Shown here: piece after piece, positions 14,743 through 24,170 of the stretch
Layout of the letters: every line of letters begins with the position of its first letter
How positions within the stretch are numbered: the first letter of the stretch is position 1
The notes under the pieces: model-generated
The model's database searches: none
Told to the model about the DNA's origin: nothing
What the model saw: the letters and a program-made list of their open reading frames with translations, nothing else
Assembly: GCA_016779205.1 (NCBI GenBank)
Contig: JADHOC010000020.1
Location: 30,684 to 94,683 of the forward strand
Reading direction: 5' to 3'
From: Planctomycetota bacterium
Lineage (GTDB): Bacteria; Planctomycetota; UBA1135; GCA-002686595
Length of the DNA stretch: 64,000 bases
Position numbers and translations under genes: made by a program

Positions 14743-15426
14743 ATGGGAAAAGAGACCATCCTGATCGTCGAAGACGACCCCGACATTGTCGAGCTCCTCG
14801 AGTACTCCCTCGAGCGGGAGGGCTACACCGTCCTCATCGCGAGGAACGGAGAGAAGGGGCTCTCCGAGGCGAAGCGCCGCAAGCCTGCGCTGGTCCTCCT
14901 CGATCTCATGTTGCCCGGCCTGGACGGGCTACAGGTCTGCCGGGCGCTCAAGGAGGACAGCGGCACCAAGGCCATCCCGGTCATGATGCTCACCGCGCGC
15001 GGCGAGGAGAGCGACGTGGTGGTGGGACTCGAGTTCGGCGCCGATGACTACGTGCGCAAGCCCTTCAGCCCACGGGAGCTGATCGCACGGATCCGAGCCG
15101 TCCTGCGGCGTGGCCAGCCGGCCGCGGAGGCCCGCCTGCGGATCGAGCTGGGCCCGGTCACGCTCGACAAGGAGCGTCACGAGGTCACCATCGATGACGT
15201 CCCGGTGGTCTTCACGCGGTCGGAATTCCGGCTCCTGTGGCGCCTCGCAAAGTACCCCGGACGGGTCTACACCCGTGACGAGCTCGTGGAGAGCCTGACG
15301 GATGGGGAGGCGGTGATCCTCGACCGGAACATCGACGTCCACGTGAGCTCGATCCGGAAGAAACTCGGGCCCCACGGCGGCATCATCGTCACGGTGCGCG
15401 GCGTGGGCTACAAGGTGATCGACTGA
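14743..15426 (+). CDS. phoB: PhoB-type response regulator
   Basis: A 227-residue OmpR/PhoB-class regulator. The receiver domain has the acidic pocket EDD (10-12), phospho-acceptor D54 in LVLLDLMLPGLDG, T84 and K106 (RKPFSP). The C-terminal winged-helix DNA-binding domain (about 130-225) ends DRNIDVHVSSIRKKLG then VRGVGYKV. An in-frame start at 14698 is possible, but MGKETILIVEDD is the standard N-terminus. It is followed by a PhoR-like kinase and a convergent phosphate-type porin, supporting the phosphate-starvation assignment. Confidence 0.9.
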   Translation: MGKETILIVEDDPDIVELLEYSLEREGYTVLIARNGEKGLSEAKRRKPALVLLDLMLPGLDGLQVCRALKEDSGTKAIPVMMLTARGEESDVVVGLEFGADDYVRKPFSPRELIARIRAVLRRGQPAAEARLRIELGPVTLDKERHEVTIDDVPVVFTRSEFRLLWRLAKYPGRVYTRDELVESLTDGEAVILDRNIDVHVSSIRKKLGPHGGIIVTVRGVGYKVID

Positions 15427-15540
15427 GCCTGGGGGGCCGGGAGGTCCGACCTGGACCTCGGGGCTCGCCCCCGGTCGACCAATCTCGAGGGTTGAACTCC
15501 TTCACCCTCGGGGAGTCCAGTCGGTAGTTTGGCTCCCGCG

Positions 15541-17328
15541 ATGTTTCGCTCGAAGTTCTTCTGGCGGCTGTTCAGCTCCTACGCGCTCCTCATCTTCCTG
15601 ACCGTCGGCGCCATCGGGGCGCTGGTGCACGACAAGTACAGCCGCAGCCTCCAGGAGCAGGTCATCACCGACCTGCGGAACGTGGCCGTGGCGTTGGGGG
15701 AGCTCTCGCAGGACGACTTCAGCGGGGTGGACCGCCGCTACCTCCGACGCAGGGTCGCCGAGGTCAGCCTGCGCACCGGGCGCCGGATCACCATGATCCA
15801 GCGTGACGGCAACGTGCTCGCGGACTCCGAGAAGGACCCGGACACCATGGAGAACCACCTCCGGGGGAGACGAGAGATCCGGGACGCGATCACGCTCGGG
15901 GAGGGCTCCGCGGTCCGAACGAGCACGACGACCGGTGAGGAGACCCTGTACGTCGCCGTGTGCCGGGACCACGACCGGGACCTGGGCGGCCTCGTTCGGG
16001 TCGCGGTGCTCACGGAGTCGCTCACGCAGAAGAAGCGGGAGGTCGCACGCCTGCTCTTCCTCGGCGCGCTCATCGCGAGCCTGCCGGCGCTCCTCGTCGG
16101 GGCGCTCCTGGTGAGGCGCGTCTCGACCCCGCTGGTCCAGATGCGTGCCGTGGCTGTCGCCATGAGCGGCGGAGACTACGCGGCGGCGTCGCGTATCCCC
16201 AAGCAGGCCCGAGGTGGGGATGAGGTCGGCGACCTCGCGTTGTCTTTCGAACAGCTCGGGGAGGACATCAACAAGCAGGTGGCGGACCTGACCGCGGGCC
16301 AGGAGCGACTGCGCGCCATGGTTGCTGGAATGACCGAAGGGGTGCTCGCGCTGGACGACCGCGACCGTCTCACCTTCTCGAACCACGCCGCGCGGACGTT
16401 GCTCGGCCTGAGGGACGACGACCCCGATCCGGTGGCGTGGCGCGACGGAAAGCTGGCCGGGCTGGTGGAGCTCGTCCACCAGGCTCGGTCCACGGAAATC
16501 CCGGCGCGGAAGGAGCTGGAGCTGAGTGAGACCGACGACACCGCCATCGTCCACGCCCAGGCCCATAGCTTCCAGGACGGTGACGTCGTCGGGGTCGTGG
16601 TGGTGCTCAATGACGTCTCGGAGGTCCGGAGGCTGGAGCGCATTCGCCGCGACTTCGTCGCCAACGTCAGCCACGAACTCAAGACGCCCCTGACCAATAT
16701 CCGGGGGTACGTGGAGATGCTGATGAATGGGGCAGGGGCCGATGAGGACCGAGGTCAGCGGTTCCTGGAGATCGTTCAGAAGAATGCGCTCCGGCTCAAT
16801 CATCTCGTGATGGACCTGCTCAGCCTCGCCCGCATCGAGGAGAACGGCAGCCGCCCGGCGCTCTCGCCGGTGGACCTGCGAGCATTCGTCGAGGAGGGGG
16901 TGCGCCGGCACGAGCCCACCGCGGTCCGGCGAGAGCAGAGCGTGACGGTGGAGGGGGACGAGGGAGAGCTGAGGGCCATGGCGGACCGCGAGGCGCTCCG
17001 GCAGGTGTTCGACAACCTCCTCGACAACGCCCTCAAGTACACCCCCACCGGGGGCAAGGTCGTCGTCAGCCTTCGACGCGAGCAGGGCAAGGCGGTCCTC
17101 TCCGTGACCGACAACGGCATCGGTATCCCGCAGGAGGACCAGGCGAGGATCTTCGAGCGGTTCTATCGAGTCGACAAGGCGCGCTCGCTCGAGGTCGGGG
17201 GGACCGGGCTTGGGCTCTCCATCGTGAAGCACCTCGTCCAGTGGCTCGATGGAACGATCGAGCTGGACAGCACCCCGGGCGTCGGGAGCACGTTCCGTGT
17301 CTACCTGAACCTGGCCCCGGTGGACTAG
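15541..17328 (+). CDS. phoR: PhoR-type sensor histidine kinase
   Basis: A 595-residue inner-membrane kinase. In order: TM1 (about 13-33), an extracytoplasmic sensor region, TM2 (about 170-190), HAMP, a PAS domain (about 255-360), HisKA with phospho-acceptor H378 in FVANVSHELKTPL, and HATPase. The HATPase carries the N box DNLLDNALKYTP and the G boxes DNGIGIP and GGTGLGLSI. The PAS-HisKA arrangement and the adjacent regulator match PhoR. The ATG at 15541 is preferred over an in-frame TTG 12 bases upstream. A 7-bp stem (15486-15492 with 15504-15510) lies just upstream. The stop codon TAG is shared through CTAG with the stop of the convergent porin gene. Confidence 0.9.
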   Translation: MFRSKFFWRLFSSYALLIFLTVGAIGALVHDKYSRSLQEQVITDLRNVAVALGELSQDDFSGVDRRYLRRRVAEVSLRTGRRITMIQRDGNVLADSEKDPDTMENHLRGRREIRDAITLGEGSAVRTSTTTGEETLYVAVCRDHDRDLGGLVRVAVLTESLTQKKREVARLLFLGALIASLPALLVGALLVRRVSTPLVQMRAVAVAMSGGDYAAASRIPKQARGGDEVGDLALSFEQLGEDINKQVADLTAGQERLRAMVAGMTEGVLALDDRDRLTFSNHAARTLLGLRDDDPDPVAWRDGKLAGLVELVHQARSTEIPARKELELSETDDTAIVHAQAHSFQDGDVVGVVVVLNDVSEVRRLERIRRDFVANVSHELKTPLTNIRGYVEMLMNGAGADEDRGQRFLEIVQKNALRLNHLVMDLLSLARIEENGSRPALSPVDLRAFVEEGVRRHEPTAVRREQSVTVEGDEGELRAMADREALRQVFDNLLDNALKYTPTGGKVVVSLRREQGKAVLSVTDNGIGIPQEDQARIFERFYRVDKARSLEVGGTGLGLSIVKHLVQWLDGTIELDSTPGVGSTFRVYLNLAPVD

Positions 17329-18563
17329 ATCTGCACCTGGAGCCGAGCGAGGGCGGCCCAGCCCTCCTCGCTGGATCCGCCGGCGGGGGCGGCGCTGACG
17401 CCGATCCAGTGGAGCATCAGCCGCGTCGTCGGGCTGAGGTAGAAGTTGAGCCCGGTCTCCAGATCGAGGACGCGCCCTGCTCCGACCGATCCCCCGGTCA
17501 GGTCCGTGTAGCTCAGGCGCGCCACGGCCTCCATGGCGTGCCAGCCGCCGCCGCCGGGGCGGATGGCGCCGTCGACCCTCGGCGGCCCCAGCGCGCCGCG
17601 GCCGCGGGCCCAGCTCGTCTCCCCCGCGCCGAGGAAGCGCGAGACGGAGAGGTAGCCACCGGAGAGGAAGGACTCGCCGTTGACCCCGTTGGCGTCATCG
17701 ATCCAGAGGCCGAAGGCCTCGGACTGTGCGGTCCAGGGCCCCTCGCGGAGGAGGGCCTCGACGCCCCCGACGACGGCGCGGTCCGCGGCGATCGAGCCGG
17801 TGTCGGCGATCCTCTCCAGGAGCCTCGACCCCGTGGTGCCGCGGAACACCAGCAGGTCCCCCCTCGGGTCCCTCAGGGAGATGGACCCGCCCGCTTGCGT
17901 CAGGCCCTGACCGTCGCCCTGCCAGACCGCTCGGAGGGTGATCGCCCGCTCGTCGAGGGCCTCGTCCGGAAAGGGGAGGCCGTCGGTGCGACGGAAGGCG
18001 CCGGCCTGGAGGAGCCCGTGCGCCGACCGAAGCGAGGCCTGACCGCCGCGTGATCGGCCCGGTGTGAACGTGTTGGTCGCGGTGGAGCGCTCGATGAACG
18101 GGAGGTAGGTGACGCTGGTCATCGCCTCCAGCCCGAAGGGCTCCCGGAACTCGCCGACGCGCACGTCGCTGTCCTCGATCCCGCCCCCCGAGAAGATGCC
18201 GTCGTATCGGGCGTAGAGGTCGAGCCAGCGCACCTCAAGATCCTTGAAGTCCACCTGGGCGCGGAGCCGGAACGGCCTCAGCGCTGACCCCTCGGCGCCG
18301 CGGAGGTCGAGGAGCGCCCGCGCGCGGCGGACATCGGCGGCGTCCCCTTCGCCGGCCGCCGGGCCCAGCGCCCCGAGGCGCGATTCCGCGAGGTCCGCGT
18401 GCAGGCGCAGGCGCAATCGGGCGTCCACGCTCCCGGCCCGGGCCTTGAGCCCCTCTCCCAGCGAGTAGCGGGGGGGCACCGGCGGCTCTCCTGCCTCCTG
18501 GCCGAGGGCGGTGGGGGAGCAGAGCGCGCAAGAATACGCGAGGGTTCCGAGGAGGCGCCGCAC
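17325..18563 (-). CDS. Phosphate-selective porin OprO/OprP-like outer-membrane protein
   Basis: A 412-residue exported protein with a signal peptide ending near TALGQEAGEP. It is rich in alternating amphipathic beta strands typical of an outer-membrane barrel, with FKDLEVRWLDLYARYDGIF, then VRVGEFREPFGLEAMTS and a terminal strand ending ARLQVQI. The pattern 'RVGEFREPFGLE ... LPFIERS' is the hallmark of OprO/OprP porins, which conduct phosphate or polyphosphate. Convergent placement beside phoB-phoR supports a phosphate role. UbiD is encoded 33 bases upstream on the same strand, so readthrough is possible. Confidence 0.82.
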   Translation of the reverse strand: MRRLLGTLAYSCALCSPTALGQEAGEPPVPPRYSLGEGLKARAGSVDARLRLRLHADLAESRLGALGPAAGEGDAADVRRARALLDLRGAEGSALRPFRLRAQVDFKDLEVRWLDLYARYDGIFSGGGIEDSDVRVGEFREPFGLEAMTSVTYLPFIERSTATNTFTPGRSRGGQASLRSAHGLLQAGAFRRTDGLPFPDEALDERAITLRAVWQGDGQGLTQAGGSISLRDPRGDLLVFRGTTGSRLLERIADTGSIAADRAVVGGVEALLREGPWTAQSEAFGLWIDDANGVNGESFLSGGYLSVSRFLGAGETSWARGRGALGPPRVDGAIRPGGGGWHAMEAVARLSYTDLTGGSVGAGRVLDLETGLNFYLSPTTRLMLHWIGVSAAPAGGSSEEGWAALARLQVQI

Positions 18564-18595
18564 CCGTTGAGCCTATCAGGCCCCGGCTCTGCCCC

Positions 18596-20410
18596 TCACC
18601 TCGAGAGGTGACCCAGGTCGGAGTCTCCCATCTCGATACCACCCCCTGGAAAGTACTCCGCCCAGCGTCGGTCGACGGTCGCAGCCGTCTCGGGATCGCA
18701 GAAGAGCTCCGCGGGGTAGTCCGGCTTCATCCGCGCGTCGATGACGATCGGCGGAGTGAAGGAGGGGTGGTGGTGGACGAGCTCCACCTCGCGAGCGAAC
18801 AGGTCGCGGGCCGGGTCGAACCGGGTGAACGTGGTCCAGAGGAAGTTCATGGCGCTCCGGCTCGCCGCCTGGGCGTCGTCGACAAGGACCACGAGGGGCC
18901 AGTCCTCGAAGGCCGGGTCGCCGGCCACGAGCGCGGCCGCGTCCGGGGCGTCGGCGTGGGGGGGGCACTCCACGCAGAGCGCGCCATCGGTGAACACCTC
19001 GACGCGCCCGGCGGGGCGGGCTGGGGTCCCCACGAAGGTCTCCGGGAGCTTGCGCCGCGGCTCGCCGAGGCCGAGCAGGACACCCTTGCTGCCCTCGTTG
19101 ATCCGCGGGCCCGCGTAGTCGAGGGAGTCCATGGAGAGGTTGGAGAGCACGAACAGGTCGGTGCGGAAGTCCGCCCGCTCGAGGATGTGCCGCAGGGTGG
19201 CGGCGAAGTCCTTCAGCTCAACCGGCCGGTCCGTGGCCAGCAGGAACTTGGTCAGCGAGAGCTGGCCCTCGCCGAGGATCCGGAAGGCGGAGACCATCGC
19301 CTCGCGCCGGTAGCGCTCCCGGACCACCGCCGCTGCCAGCGCGTGGTAGCCGGTCTCACCGTAGCTCCACAGGTCGAGCACCCCGGGCATGGCGACCTTG
19401 GCGAGGGGCCCCAGGAGCTCCTGGAGGTAGTCGCCGATGAAGAAGTCCTCCTGCCGCGGCTTCCCGACGACGGTCGCGGGCCAGACCGCCTCCCGTCGGC
19501 GATAGATCGTGTCGCACTGGAACCAGGGGTAGTCGTGCGTCTCCGAGTAGTACCCGTAGTGGTCCCCGAAGGGCCCCTCGGGCCGACGTGCGCCGGGCGT
19601 GATCTTGCCCGCGAGGACGAACTCGGCGCGGGAGACGAGCGGGAGGTTGCCGCCGCCGTTCGGCCGGCACAGCTCGAGCCTCTTGCCGAGCACCAGGCTC
19701 GCGAGCAGCACCTCGGGGACGTTCTCCGGCAGCGGCGCGATGGCGGCGAGGACCAGCGCCGGCGGGCCGCCCACGTGCACGTGCACGGGGAGCGGGCGCC
19801 CGAGTCGCTCCGCCTCCGCCAGGTGAAAGCCGCCGCCCTTTCCGATCTGGGCGTGCATGCCGACGCCGCCGTCGTCGAACAGCTGGGCGCGGTACATGCC
19901 GAGGTTGAGCCCGCCGTTCTCGGGGTGGGCCGTGAGGACCAGGGGCAGGGTCACGAAGGGGCCGCCGTCCCGGGCCCAGGTGGTCAGCGCCGGGAGCTGG
20001 GAGAGGTCCGGCGAGCGGTCAATGACCTCGGTGACCGGGCCGCGTCGGCCCCGCTTCAGGCCGACCCGGGCCAGCGAGGCCAGGAGGGATCGCTGGGCCC
20101 AGAGCTTCTTCGGGGTGGGAGGGAGCGCCTCCTCGGGGAGGGCCGCGATGCGCTCGACGACCTCCTCGGGCCGGTCACCGAACGCGAGCTGGACGCGGCG
20201 GGCGGTCCCGAACAGGTTGGTCACCGCAGGGAACGCGGCGCCGCGCGGTCGCTTGAAGAGGATCGCAGGGCCGCCGGCGGCGATGACCCGCCGGTGGACC
20301 TCGGCCATCTCCAGGCGGGGGTCGACCTCCGCCTCGACCTCCACGAGCTCCCCCTCGGCCCTCAGGCGGTCCAGGAAGGCGGGGAGGTCCAGCGGTGCAG
20401 AGTGAGGCAT
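18596..20410 (-). CDS. UbiD-family prenylated-FMN decarboxylase
   Basis: A 604-residue member of the UbiD family, which uses prenylated FMN and Mn/K ions to (de)carboxylate aromatic or unsaturated acids. Conserved parts are NLGMYRAQL with R174 and the RPEGPFGDHYGYYS block with E278 and D283 (catalytic Glu region). The ATG at 20410 gives MPHSAPLDLPAFLDRL, the usual N-terminus; the open frame upstream is not conserved. In this kind of organism the most likely job is menaquinone synthesis (octaprenyl-hydroxybenzoate or futalosine-pathway decarboxylase), but no UbiX or other quinone gene is in the window. A TAGACT hexamer lies 25 bases upstream of the start (20436-20441). Confidence 0.88.
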   Translation of the reverse strand: MPHSAPLDLPAFLDRLRAEGELVEVEAEVDPRLEMAEVHRRVIAAGGPAILFKRPRGAAFPAVTNLFGTARRVQLAFGDRPEEVVERIAALPEEALPPTPKKLWAQRSLLASLARVGLKRGRRGPVTEVIDRSPDLSQLPALTTWARDGGPFVTLPLVLTAHPENGGLNLGMYRAQLFDDGGVGMHAQIGKGGGFHLAEAERLGRPLPVHVHVGGPPALVLAAIAPLPENVPEVLLASLVLGKRLELCRPNGGGNLPLVSRAEFVLAGKITPGARRPEGPFGDHYGYYSETHDYPWFQCDTIYRRREAVWPATVVGKPRQEDFFIGDYLQELLGPLAKVAMPGVLDLWSYGETGYHALAAAVVRERYRREAMVSAFRILGEGQLSLTKFLLATDRPVELKDFAATLRHILERADFRTDLFVLSNLSMDSLDYAGPRINEGSKGVLLGLGEPRRKLPETFVGTPARPAGRVEVFTDGALCVECPPHADAPDAAALVAGDPAFEDWPLVVLVDDAQAASRSAMNFLWTTFTRFDPARDLFAREVELVHHHPSFTPPIVIDARMKPDYPAELFCDPETAATVDRRWAEYFPGGGIEMGDSDLGHLSR

Positions 20411-20543
20411 GGATGTGAGAGGCGGGTTCACGGGGAGTCTAGTCCCATGACGGGCTTCACCGGAACCCGGGTGGGACCGTAGTGTTGATGTGTGGGCCCC
20501 CCGCTGCGCCAGCGAGAGGTCTCCAGATGCGACGCTTCGTCCA

Positions 20544-22289
20544 ATGATCCACCCCTTCCACTCCATCTCCGCCGGCCACCTCCTGCTCACCCTGTCGTTC
20601 CTGGGCAGTGGCCCTCCGGCAGCGAACACCTCGAGCGCCGCCCCCTCCGGCCTTGTTCCCCCGCCGGCGGCCGTCGGCGAAGGGGTGCCGGGAGAGGAGG
20701 AGGCGCACGGCCTCCCGTGGGACCGCCGGTCGGTGGAGCACGTCTGGAATCGCGCGGGCTTCGGCATCCGGGCAGAGGACGTGGACGCTTGGGTGGAGGC
20801 TGGCCCCAGGGCGCTGGTGGACCACCTGATGCGTCCCCGGCCGAGCGCTGGCGAGGGGGCGTGGGTCCCGTACCGCTACGAGCCGCTCCCGTACACCGCC
20901 GCCGACTACAACCGTGCGGAGGGGGACGAGAAGCGCGAGCTTCGGAAGCGGCGGAACCGGTGGTTCAAGGATCAGTTCGCGGCGTTCCGGGAGGGCTGGG
21001 TCGAGGGAATGGTCGCCGGTGAGGATCCCCTGCGCGATCGAATGACGCTGATGTGGCACGGCGTCTTCACCTCGTCCCTCGAGACCGTGAAGCGTCCCTC
21101 TCTGATCATCGAGCAGCACCAAACCATCCGCTCCCTGGCGCTCGGGAGCTACTCGGAGCTGCTGCACGCGATGCTCGAGGACCCTGCGTTGCTGGTCTAC
21201 CTCGACAACGACGACAACCGGAAGGGCCGGCCCAACGAGAACCTCGCGCGTGAGGTCATGGAGCTCTTCTCCCTCGGCGAGGGGAACTACGGGGAGGCCG
21301 ACATCAGCGAGGCCGCGCGCAGCCTCACGGGAGCCGGGGTGGCGCCGGCGCTGGACGTCGCCACCTATCGCTTCAACCCGAGGCGTCACGACGACGACGC
21401 CAAGACGATTCTCGGTGTCAGCGGGAATCACGGCCCCGCCGACCTCGCGGAGATCCTGCTGAGCCAGCCGGCCTGCGCGTCCTACATCGCGCGCACCGTG
21501 ATCGAGTACCTCGAGGGAGTCCCTGCAGCGGACGATCGCGTGGAGGAGTATGCCGCCCGGCTCAGGGAGACGGGCTACGACGTCGGCTACCTCGTCGAGC
21601 GCCTCCTGCTGGACCCGCGCTTCTACCGCGACGAGGTGATCGGCGCGCGCGTCGCGAGCCCCATCGACTTCCTCGTGGGCAGCGCGATCCGCCTCGAGAC
21701 CAAGCTGCCCGCCGGCTTCATCGTCGAGGCGGCAGCGGACCTCGGGCAGGACCTCTTCCAGCCGCCCAACGTGAAGGGGTGGGACGAGGGGCTCGCCTGG
21801 ATCACGACCTCGACGTTCATGATGCGCGGCAACATCGCCGGGGCGATCGTCGGCGCGGTGGACGTCGAGACGCTGCGGGCGGACGCCACGGACATGATGG
21901 AGATGTCGGGCGCCATGGACGAGATGGGTCCGATGACGGGCAAGCAGAAGCGCAGGGCCGAGGGACAGCAGATCAAGCGCTACGAGGTGGCGGGGCTCGC
22001 CTCGGTCCTCCGGAAGGCGAAGTATGAGCCCAGCTCCATGGAGGCGCGGGCCGTGCGGGACGCTGGTGCGAGCACCGACCGGGAGGTGGTCGAGCTCCTC
22101 ACGGAGCGGCTGCTCGCGATCGAACCACCGCAGGAGACGCTCCAGATGCTCGAGCTTGAGCTGCGCGAGATCCGCGATAAGTACGAGATCGAGGCGGCTG
22201 ACCTGCCGCGCTTCCGGCGCAAGAACCAGCGCGCTCTCCACGAGTTCTCGCACCTCGTCCTCTCGTTGCCCGAGGCCCAGCTCCATTGA
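20544..22289 (+). CDS. DUF1800 family exported protein
   Basis: A 581-residue protein with a signal-like N-terminus (ISAGHLLLTLSFLGSG) from the ATG at 20544. The DUF1800 blocks are clear: WNRAGFGIRAEDVDAWVEAG, LRDRMTLMWHGVFTSS, NENLAREVMELFSLGEGNY and PPNVKGWDEGLAWI. DUF1800 genes are routinely paired with a DUF1501 gene in Planctomycetota and relatives. The pair is thought to act at the cell surface, but its activity is not established. It ends 29 bases before the preferred DUF1501 start, so the two are co-transcribed. Confidence 0.88.
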   Translation: MIHPFHSISAGHLLLTLSFLGSGPPAANTSSAAPSGLVPPPAAVGEGVPGEEEAHGLPWDRRSVEHVWNRAGFGIRAEDVDAWVEAGPRALVDHLMRPRPSAGEGAWVPYRYEPLPYTAADYNRAEGDEKRELRKRRNRWFKDQFAAFREGWVEGMVAGEDPLRDRMTLMWHGVFTSSLETVKRPSLIIEQHQTIRSLALGSYSELLHAMLEDPALLVYLDNDDNRKGRPNENLAREVMELFSLGEGNYGEADISEAARSLTGAGVAPALDVATYRFNPRRHDDDAKTILGVSGNHGPADLAEILLSQPACASYIARTVIEYLEGVPAADDRVEEYAARLRETGYDVGYLVERLLLDPRFYRDEVIGARVASPIDFLVGSAIRLETKLPAGFIVEAAADLGQDLFQPPNVKGWDEGLAWITTSTFMMRGNIAGAIVGAVDVETLRADATDMMEMSGAMDEMGPMTGKQKRRAEGQQIKRYEVAGLASVLRKAKYEPSSMEARAVRDAGASTDREVVELLTERLLAIEPPQETLQMLELELREIRDKYEIEAADLPRFRRKNQRALHEFSHLVLSLPEAQLH

Positions 22290-22318
22290 CCATGCTCGGT
22301 GTCCCCGAGGCCGATCCC

Positions 22319-23557
22319 ATGAACCTTCAAAAGTCTGACCGACGCTCCTTCCTGCGCGCAGCCGCCGCCTCGGCCGCCGGAGCGGCCTTCCTGCCGCAGG
22401 CCCTGGCCAGCGGTGCCCGGTGTCAGATGCTCCCGGGGGAGCCGGGCAAGAACCTCGTCCTGGTCCAGCTCTCCGGCGGGAACGACGGGCTCGCCACGGT
22501 CATCCCCCACGGGGACGATGAGCTGCGCCGCCGTCGCCGGACCACGGTCCACAAGGCCTCCGAGGTGCTGAAGCTCGACGACTACCGCGGGCTCAACCCG
22601 GGCCTGAGGTCGCTCCGCGGGCGCTTCGACCAGGGGCAGATGGCCATCGTCGAGGGCTGCGGCTACCCGGACGCGATCCGCTCCCACTTCAAGTCGTACG
22701 AGGTCTGGCACACCGGGCATCGGGCCGGACGGATCTCGGGGGACGGCTGGGTCGGCCGCCTCGCCTCGACGTGCTGGGCGGAGGAGCCGCGTCCGGACCG
22801 GGTCGTCCACTTCGGCGGCAAGGCGCCGTACTCGCTCTTCTCCCGCGAGCAGCCGCCCGTGGCCCTCGCGTCACCGACCGGGTACCGGTGGTTCGGGGAT
22901 GAGGACGCCTACGCCCGCGGGGGGGCGGCGATCTGTGAGCACGAGATGGAACAGGACCCCCGGCACGTGGGACGCGATGACGCCCTGCAGCGGCTGCGGG
23001 CGACCCTCGACGACGCCCGGGAGTCCTCGGGGAGGATCCGCGGGGCGGCGGCGACCTACCGGACGGACGTGGAGTACCCCAAGACCCCGCTGTCCGCCGG
23101 CCTGCGTGACGTCGCCGCGCTGGTGAACGCCCGGTCGGGCACGCAGATCTTCTCCGTGGCGGACCGGGGGTACGACACCCACTCGAGGCAACGCCAGGCC
23201 CACGATCGCAAGATGCAGGAGCTGGGGGACGCGCTCGGCGCCTTCCTGGAAGACCTCGACCGCAGCGAGGCGGGGCGAGACACGGTGGTCCTGGTCTTCA
23301 GCGAGTTCGGTCGAAGGGTCGCGGAGAACGGTTCCTCGGGCCATGACCACGGCAAGGCGGGCCCCATGTTCGTCCTGGGCCACTCCGTCAAGGGCGGCCT
23401 CTACGGCGCCCACCCCTCCCTCACCCAGCTCGACGCGGGGGACCTGGCCTTCACCACGGACTTCCGTTCGGTCTACGCCACGCTCATCGGCGGCCTCTTC
23501 GGCGCGGACCCGGCGCGGGTGCTCGGGGCCGAGTACCCGCTCCTGCCGCTGATCTGA
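22319..23557 (+). CDS. DUF1501 family protein with Tat signal
   Basis: The ATG at 22319 places a twin-arginine signal DRRSFLRAAAASAAGAAFLP (about residues 7-26) at the N-terminus; TTG 22286 and ATG 22292 are in-frame alternatives. The 412-residue protein has the DUF1501 features: LVLVQLSGGNDGLATVIPHG, then the region with VVLVFSEFGRRVAENGSSGHDHG. DUF1501 is a distant relative of sulfatases in the alkaline-phosphatase superfamily, with HDHG near the metal site. Tat export suggests it folds with cofactors or metals in the cytoplasm. It is the second gene of a DUF1800-DUF1501 operon. Confidence 0.88.
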   Translation: MNLQKSDRRSFLRAAAASAAGAAFLPQALASGARCQMLPGEPGKNLVLVQLSGGNDGLATVIPHGDDELRRRRRTTVHKASEVLKLDDYRGLNPGLRSLRGRFDQGQMAIVEGCGYPDAIRSHFKSYEVWHTGHRAGRISGDGWVGRLASTCWAEEPRPDRVVHFGGKAPYSLFSREQPPVALASPTGYRWFGDEDAYARGGAAICEHEMEQDPRHVGRDDALQRLRATLDDARESSGRIRGAAATYRTDVEYPKTPLSAGLRDVAALVNARSGTQIFSVADRGYDTHSRQRQAHDRKMQELGDALGAFLEDLDRSEAGRDTVVLVFSEFGRRVAENGSSGHDHGKAGPMFVLGHSVKGGLYGAHPSLTQLDAGDLAFTTDFRSVYATLIGGLFGADPARVLGAEYPLLPLI

Positions 23558-23589
23558 CCCGCGGGCGGGCCTGGCGCCCCCTCCGCCGA

Positions 23590-24012
23590 TCAGGCGGCGA
23601 GGACCTTGGTGTGCAGGCGCATCACCGCGGCGCGGTCGAGCTCGAAGCCGAGGCTATGATACGCCTCGTCGAAGGTCGCCCACCGATGGGCCGCCCAGTC
23701 GGGGGAGATCTTCCCGGGCTTGATGATGTCCTCGGTTCGAACGCCGAACATCCACTCGATGACCTCCTCGTCGCCGATGCTCCATCGCCCGGGCATCTCG
23801 AGGTCGAGGAATCGCTGCGGCGGAGTGAGCCCGATGTCGTCGTGGACGTGCTGACGGATCGCGGTCTCGAGCTTGTCGCCGAAGCCCAGCGAGGCCTGGA
23901 GCGGACCCCACATGGCCTCGAGCCCCTGGTCTCTCTTGAGCAGCAGGTAGCTCGGTTTCGTCTCGGCGAAGCGGTAGACGAAGATCTTGATGCGATGGAT
24001 GAGTTCACTCAT
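23590..24012 (-). CDS. Nudix-fold protein with degenerate catalytic box
   Basis: A 140-residue protein with Nudix topology: an N-terminal strand RIKIFVYRF, SYLLLKRDQGLEAMWGPLQA, then a helix at the place of the Nudix box, and a C-terminal EWMFGVR/HRWATFDEA strand-helix. The box reads ETAIRQHVHDDIGL (about 49-62), where active enzymes have REx2EExGx. The metal-binding Glu residues are replaced by Gln, His and Asp, so pyrophosphohydrolase activity is doubtful. It may be a ligand-binding regulator or use other residues. Convergent with the DUF1501 gene and divergent from folC, so context gives no function. Confidence 0.7.
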   Translation of the reverse strand: MSELIHRIKIFVYRFAETKPSYLLLKRDQGLEAMWGPLQASLGFGDKLETAIRQHVHDDIGLTPPQRFLDLEMPGRWSIGDEEVIEWMFGVRTEDIIKPGKISPDWAAHRWATFDEAYHSLGFELDRAAVMRLHTKVLAA

Positions 24013-24170
24013 CTTGCCGGGGAGCCGTCCCCTCCATCGGCAGGCCAGAGGGCCTGACACGGGGGGACGGGTGATGTTCCTTCCCGGTCAAAGAGCGGGA
24101 GAAGCATCGCTCACCGCACGCATCAATCCGAGACCGCGTCCCCCAACGGGTCACGGCGCCCCCAGCCTCC

